Below are positions 8,744-18,254 of a stretch of 64,000 nucleotides of DNA, piece by piece. Under the pieces are notes generated by a model. That model saw only the letters and a program-made list of their open reading frames with translations, searched no databases and had not been told where the DNA came from. A program made the position numbers and the translations under genes. Location: assembly GCA_008125075.1 (NCBI GenBank), contig VLTH01000001.1:842671-906670 (forward strand), given 5' to 3'. The first letter of the stretch is position 1; the number at the start of each line of letters is the position of its first letter. Origin of the DNA: Acetivibrio alkalicellulosi (GTDB lineage: Bacteria > Bacillota > Clostridia > Acetivibrionales > Acetivibrionaceae).

Positions 8744-9199
8744 AAGTCTTTCACTTTGTTCCAAGACTTCTAATAAAATAGAAGAGAAAGTTGTGTTTTG
8801 GGCAGTCCTAAGCACTTTTCCAAACATCTCCTGTGTTCTAAATATCAGGTGCATTGTCATATTAAAGTTTATATTTTTTATCTTTCAAAAAAAATTTGCA
8901 TTTTTGATATCAAAAACTTGCAAAATAGAATATATTATATTAAAATTAAAGTACGGAAATAGCCCTTACCTTAATTTTCATTATTGGGCATATTGCGAAA
9001 GGGTAATACTATTATTCTTGGAAATTTTGTATTTAATAAATTTTCATTTAATGGTATTAAAATAATAGTTTTAAGTTAAAATCTACTGTATAGCAGATTT
9101 TAATGCCCTAAAAAGAAAGTTTTTTACAGCAATATATTATTTAAAGGGATGGTTGATTAAAGCCGTGGGATACAATATGAATTTTTGGAGGGTTATAAC

Positions 9200-10393
9200 A
9201 TGAAACTTTCTAAAAGAGCTCTTTCAATAAATCCGTCTTCAACTCTTGCTATTGATGCAAAAGCAAAAAAGATGAAGGCAGAAGGAGTAGATATAATTGG
9301 ATTTGGTGCAGGAGAACCGGATTTTGATACTCCAAAGCACATAAAAGAAGCAGCAGTTGAAGCAATAAAAGAAGGATTTACAAAATATACACCTGCTTCA
9401 GGTATGATAGAATTAAAACAAGCTGTATGTGAAAAATTTAAGAAGGACAATGGTTTGAGCTATTCACCTGAGAATATAGTAATAAGTAATGGCGCAAAGC
9501 ATTCTCTTGTTAATACTTTTCAAGCTATATGTAATCCTAGGGATGAAGTAATTATTCCAACTCCTTGTTGGGTAAGCTATCCTGAGATGGTTAAGTTGGC
9601 CAATGGCAAACCTGTATTATTAAAATCTACAGAAGAAGAGGGTTTTAAACCTACTATTGAAGAGTTTTTAAGTGCGGTAACAGATAAGACAAAAGCCATT
9701 GTAATTAATAGTCCAGGCAATCCAACAGGTATGATATATACAGAAGAAGAACTGAGGGCAATTGCTAAATTAGCTGTTGAAAGAAAAATATACATTATTT
9801 CTGATGAAATATATGAAAAATTAATCTATGATGGATTTAAACATATTAGCATCGCTTCATTTGATGACAAAATAAAGGAATTGACTATTTTGATAAATGG
9901 AGTTTCAAAGTCATACGCAATGACAGGGTGGCGAATAGGTTATACAGCTTCTAATGAAAAAATAGCTAAAATTATGGCAAATATGCAAAGCCATGCTACT
10001 TCAAACCCTAACTCTATAGCACAAAAGGCAGCTTTAGCTGCACTTAATGGAGCAGATGATATTATTGATACCATGGTTACAGAGTTTATAAAACGAAGGG
10101 ATTACATGGTATTTAGAATAAACTCTATCAAAGGAATATCATGTATCAAACCAAACGGTGCCTTTTATGTTATGATGAATATATCTAAACTAATTGGCAA
10201 GAAGATAGAAGGAATAGAAATTAAAGGCTCCGATGTTTTTGCAGATGTTCTTCTTGAGAACGCTAATGTGGCATTAGTTCCTGGCTCTGGTTTTGGGTCT
10301 GATATACATGTAAGGCTTTCATATGCAACATCATTTGAAAATATAACTGAAGGATTAAATAGAATTGAAAAACTATTAGAAACGGTAATATAA
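9200..10393 (+). CDS. PLP-dependent class I aminotransferase (aspartate aminotransferase type)
   Basis: A 397-residue fold-type I aminotransferase. N-terminal LSINPSSTLAIDAKA and FGAGEPDFDTP, then SPGNPTGMIY, DEIYEKLIYDG and the PLP-lysine motif SKSYAMTGWRIGY (Lys about residue 237) identify the AspC/PatA group of Gram-positives. It transfers amino groups between aspartate (or an aromatic amino acid) and 2-oxoglutarate. ATG 9200 is chosen because GGAGGG (9187-9192) sits 7 bases before it, whereas a TTG at 9185 would include that site. purB follows after 36 bp. Confidence 0.93.
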   Translation: MKLSKRALSINPSSTLAIDAKAKKMKAEGVDIIGFGAGEPDFDTPKHIKEAAVEAIKEGFTKYTPASGMIELKQAVCEKFKKDNGLSYSPENIVISNGAKHSLVNTFQAICNPRDEVIIPTPCWVSYPEMVKLANGKPVLLKSTEEEGFKPTIEEFLSAVTDKTKAIVINSPGNPTGMIYTEEELRAIAKLAVERKIYIISDEIYEKLIYDGFKHISIASFDDKIKELTILINGVSKSYAMTGWRIGYTASNEKIAKIMANMQSHATSNPNSIAQKAALAALNGADDIIDTMVTEFIKRRDYMVFRINSIKGISCIKPNGAFYVMMNISKLIGKKIEGIEIKGSDVFADVLLENANVALVPGSGFGSDIHVRLSYATSFENITEGLNRIEKLLETVI

Positions 10394-10429
10394 TATAACT
10401 TAGTAATGCTTTTTTGGAGGTAGATTAAT

Positions 10430-11857
10430 TTGAAAAACACATATGAGAATCCTTTAAACTCAAGATATGCAAGTAGCCAAATGCAGGAATTGTTTTCTCC
10501 TGATATGAAGTTTAAGACATGGAGGAGACTTTGGATAGCTCTTGCAGAAGCAGAAAAAGAGCTAGGACTTGAAATTACACAAGAACAAATTGATGAGATG
10601 ACAAAATTTAAGGATGACATAAATTATGATGTAGCAAAAGAAAAAGAAAGAGAATTTAGACATGATGTTATGGCTCATATACATGCCTATGGTGAACAAT
10701 GCCTTAGTGCAAAAGCTATAATTCACTTAGGAGCCACTTCGTGTTACGTTGGTGACAATACAGATATTATAATTATGACCGAGGGTCTAAAATTAATTAA
10801 GAAAAAACTTATAGGTGTAATTAAAAAGCTTTCAGAGTTTGCTTTAAAATATAAAGATATGCCTACTTTAGGGTTTACCCATTATCAGCCTGCTCAGCTT
10901 GTGACAGTTGGAAAAAGGGCCTGTCTTTGGTTACAGGACTTATTAATTGATTTAGAAGATACAGAATATGTTCTTTCAAATATGAAATTATTAGGTTCTA
11001 AAGGTACTACAGGCACACAGGCAAGCTTTTTAAGCCTTTTTGAGGGCGATGATGAAAAGGTCAAGAAGCTTGATAAGCTTATAGCACATAAAATGGGCTT
11101 TGATAATGTATTTCCTGTGTCTGGTCAAACTTATACCAGAAAACTTGATAGCAGGGTACTAAATATATTAAGCAGTATAGCACAAAGTGCATATAAGTTT
11201 AGTAATGATATGAGGTTGTTGCAAAGTATGAAAGAAATTGAAGAGCCCTTTGAAAAAAATCAGATAGGCTCATCAGCTATGGCATATAAAAGAAATCCTA
11301 TGAGATCTGAAAGGATTTCGGCTTTAGCAAGACATGTTATTGTTAATGCTCTAAACCCTGCCATAACAGCATCTACCCAGTGGTTTGAAAGAAGCCTTGA
11401 TGATTCTGCAAATAAAAGAATTAGCATCCCAGAAGGATTTTTGGCCATTGATGCCATTTTAAACATTTATATAAATATCTCAGAGGGTTTGGTAGTTTAT
11501 CCAAAAGTCATAGAAAAGCACATAGAGGATGAGTTACCCTTTATGGCCACTGAAAACATATTGATGGAAGCTGTTAAACGTGGTGGAGACCGTCAAGAAC
11601 TTCATGAAAAAATTCGTGTTCATTCAATGGAGGCAGCAAAAGAGGTTAAGGAAAAAGGTTTGAAAAATGACTTGATTGAAAGGATTGCAGGAGATAAGGC
11701 TTTTGGCCTTGATATTAGTGAATTGCAGTCAGTTCTTGACGGCAAAAATTACATAGGACGATCTTCAAAACAAGTTGAAGAATTTATTGAAGAGTTTATT
11801 AAGCCCATTTTAGACAAGCATAATGTTGATGATTTAAAGGTGGAATTAATGGTATAG
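10430..11857 (+). CDS. purB: Adenylosuccinate lyase
   Basis: A 475-residue fumarase/aspartase-superfamily lyase acting twice in purine synthesis (SAICAR to AICAR, adenylosuccinate to AMP). The signature loop [14 protein letters not shown] (about residues 283-296), [10 protein letters not shown] and [12 protein letters not shown] are clear. The start is TTG 10430, supported by TTGGAGG 9 bases upstream; the next ATG (10445) would lose conserved N-terminal residues. It sits 36 bp after the aminotransferase and probably shares its transcript, which links aspartate use to purine synthesis. Confidence 0.95.
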   Translation: MKNTYENPLNSRYASSQMQELFSPDMKFKTWRRLWIALAEAEKELGLEITQEQIDEMTKFKDDINYDVAKEKEREFRHDVMAHIHAYGEQCLSAKAIIHLGATSCYVGDNTDIIIMTEGLKLIKKKLIGVIKKLSEFALKYKDMPTLGFTHYQPAQLVTVGKRACLWLQDLLIDLEDTEYVLSNMKLLGSKGTTGTQASFLSLFEGDDEKVKKLDKLIAHKMGFDNVFPVSGQTYTRKLDSRVLNILSSIAQSAYKFSNDMRLLQSMKEIEEPFEKNQIGSSAMAYKRNPMRSERISALARHVIVNALNPAITASTQWFERSLDDSANKRISIPEGFLAIDAILNIYINISEGLVVYPKVIEKHIEDELPFMATENILMEAVKRGGDRQELHEKIRVHSMEAAKEVKEKGLKNDLIERIAGDKAFGLDISELQSVLDGKNYIGRSSKQVEEFIEEFIKPILDKHNVDDLKVELMV

Positions 11858-12094
11858 TATTATCATGTGCTATAATTTGCTTCATGAAGTTTCTTCCATA
11901 TTTTTCTTTACTTAAATAATATGCACTCAAATAGTATAATTAATGTTGAATTTCGAATATTTATGTAGTAAAATTAGATAGGATGTAATGATGTTTTATC
12001 CTTTGAACTGGTTTTTAAATCTTTAAGTAACATTCTATTTAGTAGAGTTTTAAAACTTAGACATCTTTTTACTATAAGTATTCGGAGGAATTTT

Positions 12095-12832
12095 ATGATC
12101 AATAAGTATAGTAATATACCTTTGTATTTCCAATTGAAAAATTTAATTATAGATAAAATTGAGAGCGGTATTTATCCACCTGACTCTAAAATTCCATCTG
12201 AGCAGGAATATTGCGAATTATATGGTATAAGCCGTCCTACAGTAAGACAGGCTATAAGTGAACTTACAAGTAATGGTTATTTATATAAGGAGAAGGGCAA
12301 AGGTACATTTGTATTAAAGCCTAAAACTTCTATTGATACAAAAAAATATACAGGTTTTACTGACTCAATTTTAGATAATGAGATTACAGAAGAAAGAGAA
12401 ATATTATCTATAGATACTATTGAAAGTGATGATTGTAATAATATTAAGGATATATTTAACTTTAGCGGCAATATGAGAGTGAATTTTGCTAAGATATGTT
12501 TTAGGACAAAGCATGAAAATGAAGTTTTTTCATTGAACACTTCATATATTCCACTAAGTCTTTTTCCTGATATCATAAATGATATTAATAAAAAGAAAGC
12601 TTCTTATGATATCTTGAGGGGAAAGTATCCTTTAGTACCTATAAAATCAAAAAGTTCTTTGGAAGTTATTTTTACTAATCCTGGTGAAGCACAGTATTTA
12701 ATGGTTCAACCTGGACATGCTCTTATGAAAATAACTAATATTATTTTTTCTAAAAGTGGTCAGGTTGTTGAGTATGTGGAATCAAAATACAGGTCTGATA
12801 AATGTAAGCTGTGTTTTGACAATGTTAAGTGA
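12095..12832 (+). CDS. GntR/HutC family transcriptional regulator with UTRA domain
   Basis: A 245-residue repressor-type protein. Residues 5-70 are the winged HTH (IPLYFQLKNLIIDKIESGIY, SRPTVRQAISELTSNGYL, KGKGTFV). Residues ~80-240 are a UTRA ligand-binding domain (VNFAKICFRTKHENEVFSLNTSYIPLSLFP). HutC-type members bind sugars or amino-acid derivatives; the ligand here is unknown because no catabolic operon adjoins it. Ribosome site CGGAGGA lies just upstream. It ends a group, with a strong terminator at 12999. Confidence 0.93.
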   Translation: MINKYSNIPLYFQLKNLIIDKIESGIYPPDSKIPSEQEYCELYGISRPTVRQAISELTSNGYLYKEKGKGTFVLKPKTSIDTKKYTGFTDSILDNEITEEREILSIDTIESDDCNNIKDIFNFSGNMRVNFAKICFRTKHENEVFSLNTSYIPLSLFPDIINDINKKKASYDILRGKYPLVPIKSKSSLEVIFTNPGEAQYLMVQPGHALMKITNIIFSKSGQVVEYVESKYRSDKCKLCFDNVK

Positions 12833-13315
12833 TGTATAGAGGCTTTGGAATGTTTTATAAAAAAAATTATAAAAACTTTAAAAAAACACTAATGTTATTT
12901 CATATATAGATCGATATATAATGTGAATCAAACAAAAGCTTACTTGATTCTAAACTTTAGTATTTTAAAAAATTTTTATATATAGTTTACTCCCCTAAAC
13001 ATTCCCATGTATTCTTCCCACCTATATGGAGTGCATGGGAGTTTTTTTTTTTTGCAAATTTACTTGAGATATAGGGAGGGTGTAATAAATGTGAAAAAAA
13101 CATTCTAGAAACTCAAGTTACCCAATGTTTTAAATTATAAATACTGATTTGTCTTAGTATGGTATAATTAATGTAAGAGTTGTATATTTAACGTGGTATT
13201 AATTTTTTAACCTTTAGAAAACAAAAAGGACAATAGGAGAAATCAACAATTTGTATTGTTATTAACAGTTGATTAATGTAAAATATAATATGAGAAAAAA
13301 AAGGGAGATAAATAT
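12833..13315. other. 480-bp intergenic region
   Basis: Apart from the terminator at 12999-13053 I see only AT-rich sequence. A possible -10 (TATAAT, 13283-13288) lies before the next gene. No small ORF with a ribosome site was found. Confidence 0.6.
12999..13053 (+). terminator. Rho-independent terminator
   Basis: TCCCATG (13003-13009) pairs with CATGGGA (13034-13040), extended by weaker pairs towards the loop, and is followed by a run of 12 T. It ends transcription from the GntR gene. Confidence 0.8.
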
Positions 13316-14323
13316 ATGGATTTAAAGATATTTAAAGGATATGAACGGTTTGATGATCATTATCCTTCAAATACTGTAAAATATGCTTTAGAAAATAAGG
13401 AAAAGGCAATACCTGAGCTTCTTAATATACTTAACTTTACACTTGAAAATGTAAGTAGTCTTTACAAGGACAGTAAATACCTTATTCATTTTCCAGCTGT
13501 TTATTTGTTGTCTTATTTTAGGGAAACTAGAGCCTATGAGACTATTATTAAGCTGGCAAAGTTAAAAGATGAAGTTATTTTTGGCTTATTTGGAGATACT
13601 GTAACAGAGGACTTAAAGAAGATTTTTGCCTCTTTATATGATGGAAATATAACTTTTCTTAAAGAAATAATTGAAAACTCATCTATTGATGAGAATATAA
13701 GATGTGAAGCATTAGAATCCCTTTTGATATTACTAAATCTAAATGATATCACTAGAGAAGAACTGGTTTTTTATTTTAAAGAGCTTATGAATGGTAAGCT
13801 TGAGAAAGACTATAGCTTTGTTTGGGAAACCCTTGTAAATTGTTGTTGTCTAATTCACCCTAAAGGACTTATTGATAATATTAAAGATGCTGTCAATGAT
13901 GGGAAAGTTGAGTCTTTCTTAATAGATTGGAGTCTAATGGAAACAAATTCAAAAAGAACAGTGAAAGATGTATTAGGTGAATTAAAAAAAGATGAATACT
14001 ATTCCATAATTACAAAAGAAGATGTACTTGCCTTAGAAGAATGGGTTGGAGGATTTAATTTTGATAAGGATGATGAATATGATGAGCAGGATGATGATGA
14101 ATATGATGATTGGTTTGATAATTATGATTATGATAAAGAATATTACATAAAAGAACATGATAATAAAATTGATATAAAGACAACTAAATATAGTAATAAT
14201 TTAATTACCATTCCTTTTTTTAAAGAGATCAGGACAGAGTTAAACTCACCATGTCATTGTGGTAGCAATAAAAAGTATAAAAATTGCTGTTTTTTTAAAG
14301 ATCAAAATATGAGAAAAGGATGA
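13316..14323 (+). CDS. DUF1186 protein with C-terminal SEC-C zinc motif
   Basis: A 335-residue protein. Residues ~1-225 are helical, HEAT-like and match DUF1186 (FPAVYLLSYFRETRAYETIIKLAK and DENIRCEALESLLILL patterns). A very acidic stretch follows (many D/E/Y, about 245-280), then a C-terminal SEC-C motif CHCGSNKKYKNCC that binds zinc, as in SecA. Family function is unknown; SEC-C tails often bind ribosomes or partner proteins. ATG 13316 has AAAGGGAGA just upstream. The gene is monocistronic. Confidence 0.88.
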   Translation: MDLKIFKGYERFDDHYPSNTVKYALENKEKAIPELLNILNFTLENVSSLYKDSKYLIHFPAVYLLSYFRETRAYETIIKLAKLKDEVIFGLFGDTVTEDLKKIFASLYDGNITFLKEIIENSSIDENIRCEALESLLILLNLNDITREELVFYFKELMNGKLEKDYSFVWETLVNCCCLIHPKGLIDNIKDAVNDGKVESFLIDWSLMETNSKRTVKDVLGELKKDEYYSIITKEDVLALEEWVGGFNFDKDDEYDEQDDDEYDDWFDNYDYDKEYYIKEHDNKIDIKTTKYSNNLITIPFFKEIRTELNSPCHCGSNKKYKNCCFFKDQNMRKG

Positions 14324-14344
14324 TAGGGGGTTCCCCTACCATCC

Positions 14345-15151
14345 TTAAAGTGAAATATTGTCCACTTTACCGTCTCCTAGTTTAACTAAATAGACGTCCC
14401 AATAGTCCTTACCTAGTTGTTTTGCAAAGTTTCTGTCAAATACTGCAAAGTCGAATCTGTATTTACCTTTTATGGCGCTTCCTGTATCCATGGCGACTGC
14501 ATAACCTAATCCTTTTATATAAAAAACTGTTCCAAAGGGCCAATAATCTTTATCTATTGCAATTGAAATTCCAGGAATTATTGGTTTTCCTGATCTGGTT
14601 ATACCTTTATTATTTCCACATTCTATTGCACTTGGAGTATAGAAAGTTCCAAGAAACTTGCCTAAATACTCTCCTCTTTCGATGGAATCTCTTGAGCTAA
14701 TTCCTTCAAAACTTGTATAGTTAAGTGGTTTAATACCAATTGATGCAGCTTGCTTTAGTGAGTTTTGAAGTTCTATATTATCTTCAACCAGCTCTTTGTT
14801 CATTTTCTCTAATTCATCAGTTTTTATTTTTAGCTCTTGAATTTGTTCTAATATTTCTTCATTTTGTATAAGTATTTTACTATATTGTTCTTTTAAAATT
14901 TGATAATCGCTTTTTATGGTTTCATTTTCATTTATTAAAACATTATTTTTATCATTTTCATACTGTGCTCTTAAAAATGCATCCTGATAGTCTTTTTTGG
15001 TTTCATTATACCAACCATATAAATTAAATGTAATTAAAGCTAAAGCTATGGCAACTACAAATAGTATATATATTAATGCTCTATATAATACCGTCAATTT
15101 TCTATTACGCTTTCGAGGCTCACTTAATGACGGTGCCTCATCGCTTGACAT
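14345..15151 (-). CDS. Membrane-anchored 3D-domain protein (cell-wall lytic type)
   Basis: A 268-residue protein. A transmembrane helix lies at about residues 24-45 (ALIYILFVVAIALALITFNL), then a coiled coil to ~135, then a 3D domain (PF06725) at ~165-265 with the Asp cluster IAIDKDYWPFGTVFYI, VAMDTGSAIKG and RFDFAVFD. The 3D domain is the double-psi barrel of MltA-like lytic transglycosylases, also seen in YabE/YocH/YuiC. It probably acts outside the cell on peptidoglycan. Convergent with the SEC-C gene; stop codons are ~20 bp apart. Confidence 0.88.
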   Translation of the reverse strand: MSSDEAPSLSEPRKRNRKLTVLYRALIYILFVVAIALALITFNLYGWYNETKKDYQDAFLRAQYENDKNNVLINENETIKSDYQILKEQYSKILIQNEEILEQIQELKIKTDELEKMNKELVEDNIELQNSLKQAASIGIKPLNYTSFEGISSRDSIERGEYLGKFLGTFYTPSAIECGNNKGITRSGKPIIPGISIAIDKDYWPFGTVFYIKGLGYAVAMDTGSAIKGKYRFDFAVFDRNFAKQLGKDYWDVYLVKLGDGKVDNISL

Positions 15152-15297
15152 ACTTTTATCCTCCTCTTTTATAGTCTTATTTTTCTATTTAAATTATCAA
15201 CATATTTTTATATTTTTATTCATATTATTTATAAATTAAATATTTGGGTGCATATTTTTCTTCACTTAACTTACGTACACCCAAAATATTTTTTATA

Positions 15298-15390
15298 TAT
15301 TTACATCAAAAAAAAATTGTGCTATAATTAATATTCGTTATCGGGGTGTAGCTCAGCTTGGTATGAGTGCTTGCTTGGGGTGCAAGAGGT
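15298..15390. repeat. attL: left 93-bp direct repeat of element 1
   Basis: Identical over 93 bp to 25124-25216. It contains the tRNA-Pro promoter (TTTACA 15300-15305, 17 bp, TATAAT 15323-15328) and the first 49 nt of the tRNA. Its promoter therefore points into the left end of the element. Confidence 0.95.
15342..15390 (+). pseudogene. Truncated tRNA-Pro (5' half) left by integration
   Basis: The first 49 nt of tRNA-Pro, through the anticodon arm, then unrelated sequence (ACAAATACG). It lacks the T arm and acceptor 3' strand, so it cannot function as tRNA, but it keeps a complete promoter. Confidence 0.92.
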
Positions 15391-15443
15391 ACAAATACGT
15401 GAGATATCCTAAATGTAAGACTTAGAAGGTGGTAAAAAATAAT

Positions 15444-15466
15444 TTGACAACAATTTTGACAACAAT
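15444..15466. repeat. Tandem TTGACAACAAT, candidate integrase arm sites
   Basis: Two 11-bp copies separated by one base, ~54 bp inside attL. A near copy, TTGACAACTAT, lies at 24988-24998, ~126 bp inside attR. Short repeats placed like this near both ends suit arm-type sites of a tyrosine integrase with an AP2-like N-terminal domain; this is inference. Confidence 0.5.
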
Positions 15467-15591
15467 GCTCTAAAATTAGAATTAAATATATATTATAATT
15501 ATATGTTTAATTGTGATATTAGACATCCGAAAGAAATATATTCTCAATTTGCAAAAATCTTTGTAATTCTCATGTAATCATACATATCAGT

Positions 15592-15820
15592 AAAAGCATT
15601 TAAACATGCTTTAAACATCTTTAAATATCCAAATGGTAAAATCCCTTAAACTTCATTTAAGCAGCTAGAAACTATCTTAATCAGCCTTAAACTATACTTA
15701 AAATTAATAAGAATAGATGATATTAAAACTAGTTACATAAGAATTTTGTTCTAAATTTATATTATCTTGTTTACAAAATAACCAAAAAAATGATACACTA
15801 AACTAAAAAAATATAGATCA
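15592..15820. repeat. ~230-bp imperfect repeat, copy 1 (pair with 18012-18240)
   Basis: Begins AAAAGCATTTAAACAT and ends in an AACTAAA-rich block before the K+ channel gene. Matches 18012-18240 at both ends and in the middle (TTAAACTATA, GTTACATAA, TTATATTATCT). It has TTTAAACAT iterated at the start. Confidence 0.6.
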
Positions 15821-15834
15821 AGGTTGTAAGATGA

Positions 15835-16596
15835 ATGAAAAAAATTATATATGAGGTATGTATATCGATTTTAGCTATTATTGCAGTCGGTATTACATTT
15901 TTAGATTTGGTTAATAAAATTAATATAGAAGATACAATTGTTTTACAATTAATAGATAATGTGGTTTTAGGCATTTTTATAGTGGACTATTTTATAAGAT
16001 TATTATTAAGCAATGAAAAGAAGCTGTATTTTAAGCAGAATATATTTGATTTAGTTGCAATAATACCTTTTAGTTCATTATTTAGAGTTTTTAGAATATT
16101 TAGATTATTCAGAATAATAAAAATGGTTAAAGTAACGAGATTGTTGAAATTATCAAAATTAGTAGTGTTTTTTGTTAGAGCTACAAAAAGACTACAAAGT
16201 TTTTTACAAACTAATGGTTTTATATATTCTCTATATATTACTTTTGGAACAATAATTCTAGGTGCAACAGCAATATATACTTTTGAAAGAAATTATTCTA
16301 TAAATACTTTTGAGGATGCTTTATGGTGGAGCTTTGTCACAACAACTACGGTAGGTTATGGAGATATTTCACCAGAAACACAATCAGGACGGTTAGTTGC
16401 AGTTGTATTAATGATTGTTGGAATAGGTTTTTTAGGAATGTTTACAGGTACTGTAGCAACATACTTTATAAGAAATAAGAAAACTGTAGAAATCAATGAA
16501 AATAATATTGATTTATCAGGTTTAGATAAAGAACAACTACAACAAGTTAATGATTTTGTTAATTTTCTAAAAAGTAAACAGTCTGAGTATTTATAA
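15835..16596 (+). CDS. Voltage-gated potassium channel
   Basis: A 253-residue six-helix channel subunit. S1-S3 lie at ~1-75, and S4 has basic residues every third position (RVFRIFRLFRIIKMVKVTR, ~82-100). The pore loop carries the K+ filter TTTTVGYGD (about 175-183) and S6 is VLMIVGIGFLGMFTGTVATYF. A short cytoplasmic helix follows, with no RCK domain. It should sit in the cytoplasmic membrane as a tetramer. Finding it as element cargo is odd; a role in phage exclusion or membrane potential is possible but unproven. ATG 15835 has AAGG 11 bases upstream. Confidence 0.92.
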   Translation: MKKIIYEVCISILAIIAVGITFLDLVNKINIEDTIVLQLIDNVVLGIFIVDYFIRLLLSNEKKLYFKQNIFDLVAIIPFSSLFRVFRIFRLFRIIKMVKVTRLLKLSKLVVFFVRATKRLQSFLQTNGFIYSLYITFGTIILGATAIYTFERNYSINTFEDALWWSFVTTTTVGYGDISPETQSGRLVAVVLMIVGIGFLGMFTGTVATYFIRNKKTVEINENNIDLSGLDKEQLQQVNDFVNFLKSKQSEYL

Positions 16597-16622
16597 ATTA
16601 TCTTAAGAGTGAGGTTATTACA

Positions 16623-17600
16623 ATGGGGTTTAAATTCGGAAAAAGTATTAGAGTTGGAAAAAGTATGAGGTTAAATGTAAGTAAAAGTGGAATAGGAATG
16701 AGTGTAGGGGTTAAAGGAGCGAGAGTTGGAATAGGATCAAGAGGCATTAGACAGACATACTCGATACCTGGAACTGGTCTTTCATATTCAAAACAAACTT
16801 CACTTAATTCAAATAGAAGGTATGGTAATAAAAATGTAAATTTCAAAGACAGTAATAATTTATCAGATAATCATTTTGGATTTGATCTTCAACAACAAAG
16901 AATACGTGGAAGTAAATGGGTAATATTTAGTATAATATCCTTATTTCTTATTCTAGGCAATATTATTTTTATTGTGCCTTGTATAATATTCTCTTTTTTA
17001 TATTATAAATCATTGAAAGATTCAGAAAATAATTCTAATAAACTATTTAATAAAGCCCTAACTTTTTATATAAATGGAAACTTTACCGCTGCTTTACCAT
17101 TACTACAAAAATCAGTTGAATATTTCGATAGTAATATTAATGCACATCTTCTTTTAGCCTTAGTATATTATAATAAGGAACAATTTAAACAATCAATACA
17201 TCACATTGATAAATATTGTGGAGGATCTATAGCAAGTGCAATGGTTAACTTTATTAAGTCAGAAAGCTTATTTGAAATAAATGAATATAACCAAGCAATA
17301 AAAATATTACAGTCTTTTAAATTTAACAATGAAGAGCATGATATAAAAAGAATAACTCTTATGGGAAAAAGTTTCTTTTTCTCGGGTAAATTTGATATAG
17401 CTATTGAACAGTTTAAAAAAGCACCTATAGGAAGAAGAAATCTTACTGAAGATATACTTGAGTGTAAGTATTGGCTTGGAGTTGCATATTACAACATAGA
17501 TGATAAAAAGAAAGCAAAAACTCAATTAGCAAAAGTCTATTCAGAAGATGTAAATTACAGAAAAATAGAAAAATATGCAAAAGAATTAGGTTTATTATAG
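16623..17600 (+). CDS. DUF4236 membrane protein with TPR-like C-terminus
   Basis: A 325-residue protein. Residues 1-58 are a DUF4236 domain (RLNVSKSGIGMSVGVKGARVG, then YSIPGTGLSY). Two hydrophobic helices lie at ~98-130. Residues ~145-325 are TPR-like (ALTFYINGNFTAALPLLQKS, DIAIEQFKKAP, YYNIDDKKKAKTQL). It starts 26 bp after the K+ channel and probably shares its transcript. Function is unknown; DUF4236 often occurs in phage- or element-borne genes. The TPR half suggests protein contact on one side of the membrane. Confidence 0.82.
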   Translation: MGFKFGKSIRVGKSMRLNVSKSGIGMSVGVKGARVGIGSRGIRQTYSIPGTGLSYSKQTSLNSNRRYGNKNVNFKDSNNLSDNHFGFDLQQQRIRGSKWVIFSIISLFLILGNIIFIVPCIIFSFLYYKSLKDSENNSNKLFNKALTFYINGNFTAALPLLQKSVEYFDSNINAHLLLALVYYNKEQFKQSIHHIDKYCGGSIASAMVNFIKSESLFEINEYNQAIKILQSFKFNNEEHDIKRITLMGKSFFFSGKFDIAIEQFKKAPIGRRNLTEDILECKYWLGVAYYNIDDKKKAKTQLAKVYSEDVNYRKIEKYAKELGLL

Positions 17601-17770
17601 AGATATTTTTAAACTATTGCAATTCTAGAACAAATATGGAATAATTACGAGCTTTGATTTATTTACATAAGTAGTTATTCCTATATCTGTATTGCTGTAA
17701 AAACATTGTCCTATTAATTATATATTTTGTGTTAAAATTTATGAGAACTACAAGACAATTTGCGTTTTAA

Positions 17771-17990
17771 CTACGAAAAATAGATTTGATTTTCGCAATA
17801 TAAACATAAATTTTGTGGTTGTTTATTGTCATAGTTCTTTTCGCAATTACCGAAAGATTTTATCATCTTTTTTACTAAAATCTATGCAAATTTGTATATT
17901 AAAACCCTTGTTTTTACGAAAAATAAATAAAATTCGTAGTATTTACATAAATCTTTCGTTGTATATAGCAAAATCCTTCGGTATTTAGCA
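17771..17990. repeat. Cluster of CGAAA/TTTCG inverted repeats
   Basis: CGAAAA 17774-17779 with TTTTCG 17790-17795; CTTTTCG/CGAAAG around 17837-17856; TACGAA 17915-17920 with TTCGTA 17933-17938; further CTTTCG and CCTTCG to 17980. The motif ACGAAAAATARAT recurs twice. Placement before a replication-type gene suggests an origin or operator cluster. Confidence 0.55.
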
Positions 17991-18011
17991 GGAAAATGTG
18001 TTAATACGATT

Positions 18012-18240
18012 AAAAGCATTTAAACATACCTTAAACAGTTTCAGTTTGCAAATGAATAACTTCCTTTGGTCTTTATTTGAATAAATAGAATTACATGTAC
18101 AGTTTTGCAGTCTTAAACTATAGTTGAAATTCACAAAAATGGGTGATATATTAAAATTAAGTACATAAAAATTTAAAAAAATAAATATTATCTAGTTAAC
18201 AAAATAATCTTATCATGATAAACTAAAGAAAAAGATAAGT
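18012..18240. repeat. ~230-bp imperfect repeat, copy 2
   Basis: Aligns with 15592-15820. It ends just before the ribosome site of the RepA_N-like gene, so the two copies form similar upstream regions for two different genes. Confidence 0.6.
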
Positions 18241-18254
18241 GGAGGTGTAAGTTT

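Larger units (their letters stand above)
7863..9199. other. 1.3-kb region without a convincing gene
   Basis: Holds repeat copy B (8041-8164), a dispersed repeat (8191-8230), a strong hairpin (8711-8743) and a second hairpin at 9078-9103 (TAAAATCT/AGATTTTA). Short frames on both strands lack ribosome sites and family resemblance. A 24-codon minus-strand fragment ending near 8265 (KLTQRLVISRREELDLFIEE) looks protein-like and may be a gene remnant, but I cannot place it. The base makeup just after 7862 (GGGACGGATGCTCCC, GCGCCGGCTC) is unusually GC-rich. Confidence 0.6.
15391..15834. other. Left-end non-coding region of element 1
   Basis: Contains two direct copies of TTGACAACAAT (15444-15454, 15456-15466) and the first copy of a ~230-bp repeat (15592-15820). 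No ORF with a ribosome site is seen. Confidence 0.6.
17601..18254. other. 650-bp non-coding region with inverted repeats, candidate replication or control region
   Basis: Contains the CGAAAA/TTTTCG cluster (17771-17990) and the second 230-bp repeat copy (18012-18240). No gene is seen. It immediately precedes a RepA_N-like gene. Confidence 0.6.

Noticed and set aside
8793-9065. 90-residue open frame in the gap before the aminotransferase
   Set aside because: No ribosome site, composition is a translated AT-rich sequence (Phe/Ile/Leu/Tyr), and no family resemblance.
15342-15390. Functional tRNA at the left end of element 1
   Set aside because: It has only the 5' half; no T arm or 3' acceptor strand follows.
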